Notes: generated by a model from the sequence alone, not told the origin. A stretch of DNA of 39,297 nt from JBNAVY01 sp049700195 (GCA_049700195.1 JBNAVY010000021.1:1-39297), one strand, 5' to 3'. Shown: positions 8,988-16,165, counted from the first letter of the stretch. Translations and numbers: made by a program.

Positions 8988-9626
8988 TTAATTATCATTT
9001 TCAACTCTTTCCATTTTAGTAATCGATACTTCATAAGCTGTTCTCGTTAAAACTTCATTTCCTAATTTTTTTTGATAATCACGACTCTGTATACGCCCCC
9101 AAATTTTTATATGTTCACCAATACTTAACTTCTCACAAAATCTCGCATTTCTTCCCCAGGCTATTACAGGTATATAATCAGACTTATTATAAGCACGATT
9201 TACAGCCAAAAGAATATCAGCAATTTCTCTTCCAAATGGTGTAGTTCTATACACTGGTTGTTTACATATAAACCCATCTAAAAAAATCTCATTTGGATTT
9301 TTTACAATTTCTTCTTGATCTATAACCGAAATGTCTCTTGCAAATATCGTCAAAACCAATTTATTTTTACCCTCATCATAAGATTTTCTGTTATATGACC
9401 TCAACTGACCTTCTATCCTCACTCTCGAACCAATTGTTAAATTTATACCTTCAAATAACCTATTTGAAATAGTTATTGGTAAAAGATCTTTCATCTCACT
9501 TAATCGTGGTACTTCAAGAATAAAACTATAAAATTGCTCTCCATACAATTCATGACTATACTCAAAATCAGAAGCAATTTTACCAACAACTACTGCCGAA
9601 TTATTTTCAAATACATTCCCTGCCAT
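8988..9626 (-). CDS. Two-OB-fold single-stranded DNA-binding protein
   Basis: This 212-residue protein contains two SSB/PriB-like OB folds in tandem. The first covers about 3-100 (NSAVVVGKIASDFEYSH ... RVRIEGQLRSYN) and the second about 112-208 (FLDGFICKQPVYRTTPFGREIADILLAVNR ... IPVIAWGRNARFCEKLSIGEHIKIWGRIQSR). The second is closest to canonical SSB. There is no acidic SSB tail; the end is MERVENDN. The ATG at 9626 follows AGGGGAG by 9 bases; ATGs at 9650/9647 would add 8 residues and also have a weak site. This tandem form is known in clostridia as a paralogue of the main ssb. A role in DNA repair, competence or replication restart is inference. Confidence 0.82.
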   Translation of the reverse strand: MAGNVFENNSAVVVGKIASDFEYSHELYGEQFYSFILEVPRLSEMKDLLPITISNRLFEGINLTIGSRVRIEGQLRSYNRKSYDEGKNKLVLTIFARDISVIDQEEIVKNPNEIFLDGFICKQPVYRTTPFGREIADILLAVNRAYNKSDYIPVIAWGRNARFCEKLSIGEHIKIWGRIQSRDYQKKLGNEVLTRTAYEVSITKMERVENDN

Positions 9627-9689
9627 CTGTTTACTCTCCCCTTCCATCATGTGTACCTTCTATGAATATATATTATATTCAAAAGGCAA

Positions 9690-10574
9690 TTATGACAGAT
9701 TATAAATATAATTTAACATTTGTTTATTAAATTCTTCTTCAAAGCTGCCTATTATTAAAATTAAATCATTATCTGACACCCTGTTAATTTCTTCTTTCTT
9801 AAAGTTAAATTTATTACCTATTGGTATAATCTTTTCAATATTTAATATATGCTTATTATTTTCAATCAAAGTTTCAATAATATCTTCATTATAATTAAAA
9901 TCTCTAGAATTATATATTAAAAATAATCTGTTGTACGAAATATCAGGAATAACATCAAAAGCATTTAAATAATCTATTTCTTTACGTGCATAATGATACA
10001 AAATCTTAAATTTATTATTGCTAATTGCAAAAAAATTCTTTTTGTTTTTATACAATGACAAATAATTATGTATATCATCAATACTTTTTCCCATTAAAAT
10101 CAAAACGGTAATTACAAACAATGAATTATATATATTATATTGGCCATACATATTTATTTCAATAGGTACTTCCATCGGCTCTATTAAATTACCCTTATAA
10201 TCTTTAAATGACCTTTGAATACAATAATTAAATCTATAGCTCCCTTCATTGTAAATTACTGATGAAGCTGTAACTGAAGATTTACTATTAAAACCACATG
10301 TTATCACATTAAAATTTAAATTATTAACAAAAATCTTATTAGTTAACTCATCGTCACCATTTATTATAACATTATTTATCTCATTATGAAAAATATATTT
10401 ATAAATTTTATCAAATTCTTCCTTATCATAAATATTTGATATAATTAAAATATCACAACTCTTATCATTTTTATCCAATTCTTTAACTTCTATTTGCTTT
10501 TCAATACCAGAATTTAAAATAAAATCTCTAATACTGCTTTTACCTCTGCTTCCAGAAACCAAAATTCTTTTCAT
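9690..10574 (-). CDS. Divergent Mur-ligase-like protein
   Basis: This 294-residue protein keeps features of the Mur ligase ATPase core: a P-loop GSRGKSS (8-14), which is closer to the CapB/PgsB form than to GTNGKT, then NVIINGDDE near residue 90 (matching the N(A)DD motif) and GQYNIYNSLFVITVLILMG near 148-166, which matches the conserved GxxNxxN helix of MurE/MurF/MurT. It lacks the usual UDP-binding N-terminal domain and has a short, weakly conserved C-terminal part. AGGAG precedes the ATG at 10574. The neighbours are a cell-wall hydrolase and an SSB. An amide ligase acting on a cell-wall or capsule precursor is possible, but activity is uncertain given the divergence. Confidence 0.6.
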   Translation of the reverse strand: MKRILVSGSRGKSSIRDFILNSGIEKQIEVKELDKNDKSCDILIISNIYDKEEFDKIYKYIFHNEINNVIINGDDELTNKIFVNNLNFNVITCGFNSKSSVTASSVIYNEGSYRFNYCIQRSFKDYKGNLIEPMEVPIEINMYGQYNIYNSLFVITVLILMGKSIDDIHNYLSLYKNKKNFFAISNNKFKILYHYARKEIDYLNAFDVIPDISYNRLFLIYNSRDFNYNEDIIETLIENNKHILNIEKIIPIGNKFNFKKEEINRVSDNDLILIIGSFEEEFNKQMLNYIYNLS

Positions 10575-10626
10575 AAGGCCAGCTCCTATCTTATTTAAAA
10601 AGTACTATTTTTATTCTTTCATAAAC

Positions 10627-11172
10627 TTACAACATTATAACAACAAAATATAAAGCTCCTCCAGTAGGATCCCAACCCGATATTGCTGCATCGGCAGCTT
10701 TAAAAGCCATTAAATCAGGATCATGATTAAAAAATTCACCATTAGATACAGATTCAAACGCATCTTTTTGGTATATTACTCCAGATACTGTATCTGGAAA
10801 TATTCCGCTTTTCATTCGATTTAAAATAACTGCTCCAACTGCAACTTGGCCCTCTAAACTTTCTCCTCTTGCTTCTGCATAAATCATCTTAGCAATTAAA
10901 TATCTGTTAACAAGATAATTTTTATTATTTATATCCTCATAATTAACTGGTATATATAATTTTTCACCAGGATATATAATATTATCCCATATGCCATTTT
11001 GTGATCTAATACTTCTAATATCACTATTATACCATTCAGCTATTAAATACAGCGACTCACCTTTTGAAACAATGTGCTGTTTAGTATAAGCATATGCAGA
11101 AGTAGTAGAACTAAATAAAAATAAAAATATCATAATATATGCTAAAACAAATTTTACAACTTTTTTATTCAT
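10627..11172 (-). CDS. SleB-like cell-wall/cortex hydrolase with LysM, truncated C-terminus
   Basis: This 181-residue protein has a signal peptide (1-28, cleavage after AYA), one LysM domain (about 32-77, KQHIVSKGESLYLIAEWY) and a Hydrolase_2 (SleB) catalytic domain from about 90. The SleB core MIYAEARGESLEGQVAVGAVILNR is intact, with the presumed catalytic Glu in AEARGE. The family normally continues after GWDPTGGALYF with YNP and 20-30 more residues; here it ends after five unrelated residues (VVIML). A frameshift or deletion is likely. The ATG at 11172 has AAAGGAGG before it; an upstream in-frame extension has no support. It was probably a peptidoglycan lytic enzyme; whether this form is active is unclear. 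Confidence 0.75.
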   Translation of the reverse strand: MNKKVVKFVLAYIMIFLFLFSSTTSAYAYTKQHIVSKGESLYLIAEWYNSDIRSIRSQNGIWDNIIYPGEKLYIPVNYEDINNKNYLVNRYLIAKMIYAEARGESLEGQVAVGAVILNRMKSGIFPDTVSGVIYQKDAFESVSNGEFFNHDPDLMAFKAADAAISGWDPTGGALYFVVIML

Positions 11173-11225
11173 TATTTTCCTCCTTTCTATTGCGTCGCCG
11201 TAATATGAGGAGCTATGCAAATAAT

Positions 11226-11254
11226 ATTATATATATTCTCATTACTTTTGTCAT
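11226..11254 (-). promoter_or_regulatory. Putative promoter of the SleB-like gene
   Basis: On the - strand, ATGACA (11254-11249) and TATAAT (11231-11226) are spaced by 17 bases, about 55 bases upstream of the SleB-like start. Confidence 0.5.
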
Positions 11255-11308
11255 ATCCCATATTCCCTTATTAATCTTTATCTAAATAAAATAGCTCTTC
11301 CTTAGTTG

Positions 11309-11356
11309 GATATACTAATATATACTTACATATACTATAATATATATATTTATATA
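11309..11356. repeat. Phased AGTATAT direct repeats
   Basis: Read on the - strand, AGTATATGTA, AGTATATATT and AGTATATCC follow one another at a 10-base period, with a fourth AGTATAT about 25 bases earlier. They lie between the end of the sigma54-activator gene and the SleB-like promoter. The one-helical-turn spacing is what tandem binding sites of a regulator would show, but AT-rich DNA can give this by chance. Confidence 0.4.
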
Positions 11357-11358
11357 TA

Positions 11359-12669
11359 CTAGTTTTCTATTAAATTAACAAGTAAATCGTCAATATATTT
11401 ATTAATTATATCTTCTATAAATATTTTACTAATTTTATCTTCATCTTTATTTATACTTCTTAATTGATCTATAATTATTTCATAAAAATCATACTTTTTT
11501 ATCCACTTTTCTCTGCCATTTTTTAAAATGATTAAGAATTCATCTATTTTATTCTTACAAATAAAATTCTTAAATTTGTTATCTAACAAACTAAAATCTA
11601 TTTTTAAAAATTTAGTATCATTGTTATATCTTCTTAAAAAAGCTTTAGAACATAAAACTTGAATGATTGATTTTAATTCTCCTATATTTCCCTCAAAGCT
11701 TGCATTAATAAGATTAATAACCACACTTGGATATACAATAATATTAGTTTTTATTCGCTTTGCTTCAGAAGAAAAAAGATTAACCAAAATATCTATTCTT
11801 TCTTGTTTACTTCTCTTTTCTAAAGGTGGAATCTGAATTATAATAGGTATCCTCCGTAAAAAAGATTTCAACAAAAATGAATCTACCTCTTCTGTAGTTG
11901 CTGCAATAAGCATTATATTGGCTTTTCTTTCATTAGAATCACCTAACCTATAATATAACCCCTTATCCAACAGGTAAAAAAGCATTTCCTGGCTTTCTGG
12001 ATGCAGTCTATGCACTTCATCAAGAAACAAAATCCCTCCATTTGCTTTTTCAACAAGCCCTATTCTATCAGAATCTGCTCCAGTATACGAACCTTTTACA
12101 TGTCCAAAAATGTATGAATTGATAAGTTCCGGATTATTATAATAATCAGCACAGTTAAAAACTTCAAAATTCCCGCCTAATCCTGCCTTCAACCTGAAAT
12201 TATACATTGCTTCAGCTAAAAAAGATTTGCCAGAACCAGAAGGACCTATAATTAAAGTATGAAGTCCATTTGGTGGGTATAATACTGCTGCTTTTGCCTG
12301 TTCAATCTGTTCTTTTATACTACCATTATAACCAATAACACTTTCAAATGTACTTTCATCGATCTTTCCCCTATTAACAGCATATTTTATTAAATCTTTT
12401 AAATAAATTTTTTCATCAGTATAGTATCCTAAAATTTCTTTTAATTTATCTCTATTTATAAAATACACTGGTCTTGAAATAATTTTTACTAATTTTTTTT
12501 CTTTAACAAGCATATTTAAAATTGCAGAAACATTTGATCGTTTAATATTAGTTTTTTCTGAAATCTCTGTAGCGTCAATTCCAAATGATTTTTTTAGAAC
12601 AAAATCATTTATATTTATATTTTTACATTTTTCTACAACTAATTCATATATCTTAAATTTATTATTCAT
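11359..12669 (-). CDS. Short LevR-type sigma54-dependent transcription activator lacking PTS domains
   Basis: This 436-residue protein has a LevR-like N-terminal winged helix-turn-helix (about 15-75, GIDATEISEKTNIKRSNVSAILNMLVKE) and a AAA+ domain (about 105-340). The AAA+ part shows Walker A GPSGSGKS, the sigma54-contacting loop as GSYTGA (consensus GAFTGA), Walker B GGILFLDEVHRL and a sensor region LIAATTE. Full LevR/MtlR-type activators are about 900 residues, with EIIA/EIIB and PRD domains after the AAA+ part; this one stops about 90 residues after it. It therefore has no visible sensory domain. The ATG at 12669 is used (GAGTGGTG upstream). A c-di-GMP-I riboswitch lies directly upstream, so its level is probably the regulated quantity. 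Confidence 0.82.
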   Translation of the reverse strand: MNNKFKIYELVVEKCKNININDFVLKKSFGIDATEISEKTNIKRSNVSAILNMLVKEKKLVKIISRPVYFINRDKLKEILGYYTDEKIYLKDLIKYAVNRGKIDESTFESVIGYNGSIKEQIEQAKAAVLYPPNGLHTLIIGPSGSGKSFLAEAMYNFRLKAGLGGNFEVFNCADYYNNPELINSYIFGHVKGSYTGADSDRIGLVEKANGGILFLDEVHRLHPESQEMLFYLLDKGLYYRLGDSNERKANIMLIAATTEEVDSFLLKSFLRRIPIIIQIPPLEKRSKQERIDILVNLFSSEAKRIKTNIIVYPSVVINLINASFEGNIGELKSIIQVLCSKAFLRRYNNDTKFLKIDFSLLDNKFKNFICKNKIDEFLIILKNGREKWIKKYDFYEIIIDQLRSINKDEDKISKIFIEDIINKYIDDLLVNLIEN

Positions 12670-12698
12670 ATTAAGCACCACTCAAAAATTATATTTAT

Positions 12699-12728
12699 AA
12701 AAAAAACCCAGCTTGTTAAAGGCATGGG
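12699..12728 (-). terminator. Riboswitch-controlled intrinsic terminator
   Basis: On the - strand, CCCA-t-GC and GC-TGGG form a short hairpin with a 9-base loop followed by T8. The stem is weak (6 bp with a bulge) but the U tract is long. It overlaps the alternative pairing segment of the riboswitch. Confidence 0.7.
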
Positions 12729-12820
12729 AATTTTTATTTGGCAGCCCGGCCGTCATATGATTTACACACTATAGACCCGTGGCTTTGCGTCCCCGTCTTT
12801 CAACGAGTTTGCCTTTAACA
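12699..12820 (-). ncRNA. c-di-GMP-I (GEMM-I) riboswitch with expression platform
   Basis: Read on the - strand, the core 12813-12740 shows GGCAAAC, the P1b hairpin with loop TGAAAG, the hallmark GGGACGCAAAGCCACGGG, and the receptor helix GCCGGGCTGCC, which closes on the initial GGCA. Downstream, TGCCTTTAACA (12724-12714) is the exact complement of TGTTAAAGGCA at the aptamer 5' end (12820-12810), an 11-bp alternative pairing. A terminator (12728-12699) overlaps that segment. The layout predicts ligand-controlled termination ahead of the sigma54 activator. Because ligand-stabilised P1 would free the TGCC segment for the terminator, an OFF switch is favoured, but an ON switch is not excluded. 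Confidence 0.9.
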
Positions 12821-12848
12821 AAAATATTTTAGTTACATTTATAATTCG

Positions 12849-12878
12849 ATATAATTCATAATTTTCCTTCTATTTCAA
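12849..12878 (-). promoter_or_regulatory. Putative promoter of riboswitch and sigma54 activator
   Basis: On the - strand, TTGAAA (12878-12873) and TTATAT (12854-12849) are spaced by 18 bases, about 30 bases upstream of the aptamer. Assignment is tentative in this AT-rich stretch. Confidence 0.4.
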
Positions 12879-12957
12879 AAAAAGATTTTTTCTACACAAT
12901 TCCCTCAATTTAGACATATTTCTTAATTAATTAAAAATAGCACGAAAATATAATTAT

Positions 12958-12987
12958 TGACACTAATAAAATTGATATTGTATAATG
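12958..12987 (+). promoter_or_regulatory. sigmaA promoter of the YibE/F gene
   Basis: A perfect TTGACA (12958-12963) and a perfect TATAAT (12982-12987) are separated by 18 bases. The leader to the ATG at 13064 is about 70 bases. It is divergent from the riboswitch promoter. Confidence 0.75.
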
Positions 12988-13063
12988 ATAATTGATAATT
13001 GTTTTCATAATATAATAATTACCATATTTCCTGTTATATTCCTTTTTAGATGGAGGTATAAAA

Positions 13064-14170
13064 ATGAACTTGTTAAAAAACAAAAAAACCTTTATAATCT
13101 TTATCTTATTATTTATGAATATGTTTACAATCACAGCATATTCTAAACAAGATATGGATACAGCAGTTATTCTAAAAGCTAGTAATTTGATTGAAAATCA
13201 AACAGATTCCAAAGAAGTTTCTCCTTCATATCAAAATGTTACTCTTAAAATAACAAGTGGCAAATTTAAAGGTCAAACTTTTACAATAAAAAATAATACT
13301 ACAGGAAACTCGGCCTTCGATATAATTGTAAAAACAGGCGAAAAAGTATTTGTGTATACCGACGAAAAAAAAGATGGTAAAGTTGATGTTTTTATAATTG
13401 ATTATTATAGACAGGATTTTATATATTATTTAACAGGCTTGTTTGCCTTATCCCTAATTTTAGTCGGAAGAGGAAAAGGTGTAAAATCGTTAATAACTCT
13501 TGCACTTACAATGTTTGGAATAATAAAAATACTTTTACCTTTAATACTAAAAGGATATAATCCTGTACCTATTACTATTGCTCTTTCTATAGCAATAATA
13601 ATATTTACTATGTTTATAATAGCTGGTATTAATAGTAAAAGTATTTCTGCTATCATTGGAACTAGCAGTGGTGTACTTCTGGCAGGTCTTATATCATACT
13701 TCATTGGAAGTAAAATCAGATTAACTGGATTAAGCTCTGATGAAGCTTCTATGCTTTTATACATACCTCAGCAAATACATTTTGACTTTAAAAGTCTACT
13801 TTTCGCCGGAATAATCTTAGGTGCTTTAGGTGCAGTAATGGATGTTGGCATATCTATTGCATCAGCAGTCGATGAAATAAATCGTGCAAATAAAAATTTA
13901 TCTACTTTAGATTTATTTTCAGCCGGGATGAATGTAGGTAGAGATATAATGGGAACAATGGCAAATACTCTGATTTTAGCATACTCTGGCAGTGCAATCC
14001 CTTTATTATTGCTATTTATGGCTTACCAGACACCATTAAAAGAAATAATAAATTTAGATGTAATAGCAACAGAAATTGTCAGATCATTAGCTGCAAGTAC
14101 TGGTCTTGTAGCTGCTATACCATTAACCGCTTTGGCGTCTGGTATTCTAAGCAAAAAAAATAAAAACTAA
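13064..14170 (+). CDS. YibE/F family multipass membrane protein
   Basis: This 368-residue protein has an N-terminal signal or anchor helix (6-26), an extracytoplasmic beta-rich domain (about 50-115, with the family's KxxxGKFKGQTFTIKNN pattern) and about seven membrane helices from residue 120 on. Conserved YibE/F sequences such as LGALGAVMDVGISIASAV and GRDIMGTMANTLILAYSG are clear. The biochemical function of the family is not established; some members have been proposed to be transporters. TGGAGG precedes the ATG, and it has its own strong promoter and terminator, so it is monocistronic. It sits between the c-di-GMP-controlled activator and the sigma54-promoted protease. Confidence 0.85.
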   Translation: MNLLKNKKTFIIFILLFMNMFTITAYSKQDMDTAVILKASNLIENQTDSKEVSPSYQNVTLKITSGKFKGQTFTIKNNTTGNSAFDIIVKTGEKVFVYTDEKKDGKVDVFIIDYYRQDFIYYLTGLFALSLILVGRGKGVKSLITLALTMFGIIKILLPLILKGYNPVPITIALSIAIIIFTMFIIAGINSKSISAIIGTSSGVLLAGLISYFIGSKIRLTGLSSDEASMLLYIPQQIHFDFKSLLFAGIILGALGAVMDVGISIASAVDEINRANKNLSTLDLFSAGMNVGRDIMGTMANTLILAYSGSAIPLLLLFMAYQTPLKEIINLDVIATEIVRSLAASTGLVAAIPLTALASGILSKKNKN

Positions 14171-14228
14171 AAATTATACACTAAGTAAACTCTCATATTA
14201 TTAACATAATAAAAGTATACATTTTGAT

Positions 14229-14258
14229 AAAAAAAAGGGGCTTTAACCCTTTTTTTGT
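14229..14258 (+). terminator. Terminator of the YibE/F gene
   Basis: AAAAAAGGG and CCCTTTTTT form a 9-bp stem with loop GCTTTAA, followed by a T run. Confidence 0.85.
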
Positions 14259-14300
14259 ATATTAAAGTGTATAAAAAATTATACAGAAAATATACGATAT
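14258..14300. promoter_or_regulatory. Candidate upstream activator sites (TATAC dyads)
   Basis: Just upstream of the sigma54 promoter the half-sites TTGTATA, GTGTATA and TATACAG recur. GTGTATA and TATACAG form an inverted repeat with a 6-base gap. Enhancer sites of LevR-type activators lie in such positions, but no site of this protein is known; this is inference. Confidence 0.35.
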
Positions 14301-14322
14301 CATATTATTTACCATACAATAT

Positions 14323-14340
14323 TTGGCATAACATTTGCAT
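14323..14340 (+). promoter_or_regulatory. sigma54 (-24/-12) promoter of the subtilase gene
   Basis: TTGGCATAACATTTGCAT has the obligatory GG-N10-GC arrangement and matches the sigma54 consensus TTGGCAC-N4-TTGC[AT] except at the base after TTGGCA. The predicted start is about 14352, giving a leader of about 95 bases. A poor sigma70 reading (TTGGCA, 16 bases, TATTAT) overlaps it. Confidence 0.7.
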
Positions 14341-14365
14341 TAATTATTATCAAATTTCAAAATTG

Positions 14366-14434
14366 AAAGGAGGGAAAATAATTAAATATTTTTTTACTTA
14401 TCTTAGTGACAGCAATCTAAAAAATAAATTTTAG
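14366..14434 (+). other. Orphan Shine-Dalgarno with ATT-initiated 17-codon frame
   Basis: AAAGGAGGG (14366-14374) is one of the strongest ribosome sites in the window, yet no ATG, GTG or TTG follows at a proper distance. An ATT at 14381 opens a 17-codon frame ending at TAG 14432-14434, inside the Shine-Dalgarno of the subtilase gene. It may be a translationally coupled leader with a rare start, a decayed start codon, or a regulatory ribosome-binding site. Confidence 0.35.
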
Positions 14435-14446
14435 GAAGGTATAAAA

Positions 14447-16165
14447 ATGTCAAAGCGCAGTTTAAAATTAAAAGTACTTTTAAGCTTTGTGTTGATCGCA
14501 GCATTAATGTCACTAAGCATAACAATAGGACAAGCTATAACCAATCTGCCTAATTTTCCTGTAGAAAACCCAGTAAAAAATTACCTGTACGAAACACAAA
14601 AGCCTATAATGTCAGACATAAACAAAAGTAAAATCTTTGACAACCTAGAAAAAAGATTGTTAGATAAACCTGATAATGCAGAATTCCCTGTTATAATTAC
14701 ATTTAACAAAGATTTAACCACTAATGAACTACTTAATATTTCAAAATCCATAGGCAAGATAAATATAAAAAACAGATATAAAATTATTCCTAGTATTTCT
14801 GCAACTCTAAACAAAGGACAAATAAACGCTTTATCCAAATTAGATATAGTAAAACAAGTAGAATATGATGAACCTGTATATGCGACTTTAGATACTGCAA
14901 CAAAATGGTTTGGTGTAACTAAAGCCATAAATGACTTTGGTGTAACTGGTGATAAAGATAAAAATCCAAATTCATATTCAAAAAATGATGTAGTAGTTGC
15001 AATAATTGATACTGGCATTGATGGAAACCATGTAGATCTGGCAAATGGTAAAATAATAGGATGGAAAGACTTCGTAAATGACAAAATTGCCCCTTATGAT
15101 GATAACGGACATGGCACCCATGTAGCAAGCATTGCAGCAGGAACTGGTACAGGTAACATCCTTTATAAAGGGGTTGCTCCTGGTGCAGCTTTGGTAGGAA
15201 TAAAAGTTCTTGATTCAAATGGCAGTGGAAGTATGAGCACTGTAACAGCGGGAATTGACTGGGCTGTTCAAAACAAAGATCTATATGGAATTAAAATAAT
15301 AAATTTAAGCTTAGGAACTTCTACAAGTTCTGACGGAACAGATGCTACATCTTTAGCTGTAAATAGAGCTTCTGACAGTGGAATAACAGTAGTTGTAGCA
15401 GCAGGAAATTCAGGTCCAGCAAAATATACCATAGGTTCACCTGGTGCTGCAGAAAAAGCAATAACTGTTGCTGCAATGGCAGATGTTGGAGAACTTGGTT
15501 TTAATCTTGCGTATTTTTCAAGCCGAGGTCCAACTGCTGATGGAAGAATAAAACCTGATATTGCAGCACCTGGATACAATATAACTGCTGCAAAAGCAAA
15601 TTCAATAAATGGTTATATAACATATAGTGGGACAAGTATGGCAACACCTTTTACAGCTGGCACAGTTGCTTTAATGCTTAATGCAAATGAAAATCTTACT
15701 CCTTATGATATAAAAAATATTATAATATCTACAGCTAAAAACTGGGGTCCTTCAGGTAAAAATATTGATTACGGCGCTGGAAGACTTGATGCATATGAAG
15801 CCATTAAAACTGCTGGTAGATTTACTGGAACAAACATATCTATACCAAATCACTATTATGCAAATAGTTCTCTTCCTGGTGCCAGATACAGCGATATATG
15901 GTCATTTAACGTTACAAATACATCATATCCTATTGCTATTAGTTTAATAATGCCAGACTGGTCAAATGGCAACCCTGATTTTGATATATATTTATATGAT
16001 TCAAATGGTACTCTTTTACAAAGCTCAACAAGTACAAAAAGACAGGAAACAATTACTTATATGCCTTCCAAAACAGGAACTTACTATTTAAAAGTTTATT
16101 CTTATAGAGGATCTGGTAATTACTACTTCGATTTAAGCGTTGGAGGCGATTCTTTAACTAAATAA
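14447..16165 (+). CDS. Secreted subtilisin-like serine protease (S8) with PPC domain
   Basis: This 572-residue pre-pro-enzyme has a signal peptide (1-30), an I9-type inhibitor propeptide (about 80-145, FPVIITFNKD ... VEYDEPVYA), and a peptidase S8 domain with the catalytic triad Asp188 (IIDTGIDGNH), His222 (GHGTHVAS) and Ser397 (SGTSMATPF), plus oxyanion Asn321. The C-terminal 100 residues (about 465-572) form a prepeptidase C-terminal (PPC) beta-sandwich ending FDIYLYDSNGTLL ... GTYYLKVYSYRGSGNYYFDLSV. It is secreted and likely autoprocessed. AGGAAGGT precedes the ATG. The gene stands alone between two terminators behind a sigma54 promoter, suggesting conditional expression. The substrate is unknown. 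Confidence 0.93.
   Translation: MSKRSLKLKVLLSFVLIAALMSLSITIGQAITNLPNFPVENPVKNYLYETQKPIMSDINKSKIFDNLEKRLLDKPDNAEFPVIITFNKDLTTNELLNISKSIGKINIKNRYKIIPSISATLNKGQINALSKLDIVKQVEYDEPVYATLDTATKWFGVTKAINDFGVTGDKDKNPNSYSKNDVVVAIIDTGIDGNHVDLANGKIIGWKDFVNDKIAPYDDNGHGTHVASIAAGTGTGNILYKGVAPGAALVGIKVLDSNGSGSMSTVTAGIDWAVQNKDLYGIKIINLSLGTSTSSDGTDATSLAVNRASDSGITVVVAAGNSGPAKYTIGSPGAAEKAITVAAMADVGELGFNLAYFSSRGPTADGRIKPDIAAPGYNITAAKANSINGYITYSGTSMATPFTAGTVALMLNANENLTPYDIKNIIISTAKNWGPSGKNIDYGAGRLDAYEAIKTAGRFTGTNISIPNHYYANSSLPGARYSDIWSFNVTNTSYPIAISLIMPDWSNGNPDFDIYLYDSNGTLLQSSTSTKRQETITYMPSKTGTYYLKVYSYRGSGNYYFDLSVGGDSLTK

Noticed and set aside
11173..11260. sigma54 promoter before the SleB-like gene
   Set aside because: No GG-N10-GC pair is present; a sigmaA-like promoter explains the region better.
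12710..12830. tRNA-like or small coding gene in the activator upstream region
   Set aside because: The GACGCAAAGCC core and receptor helix identify it as a GEMM-I aptamer on the - strand.
14581..15084. Long open frame antisense to the subtilase gene
   Set aside because: No ribosome site, and it lies wholly inside a protease gene with intact catalytic motifs; it is a shadow of the coding strand.
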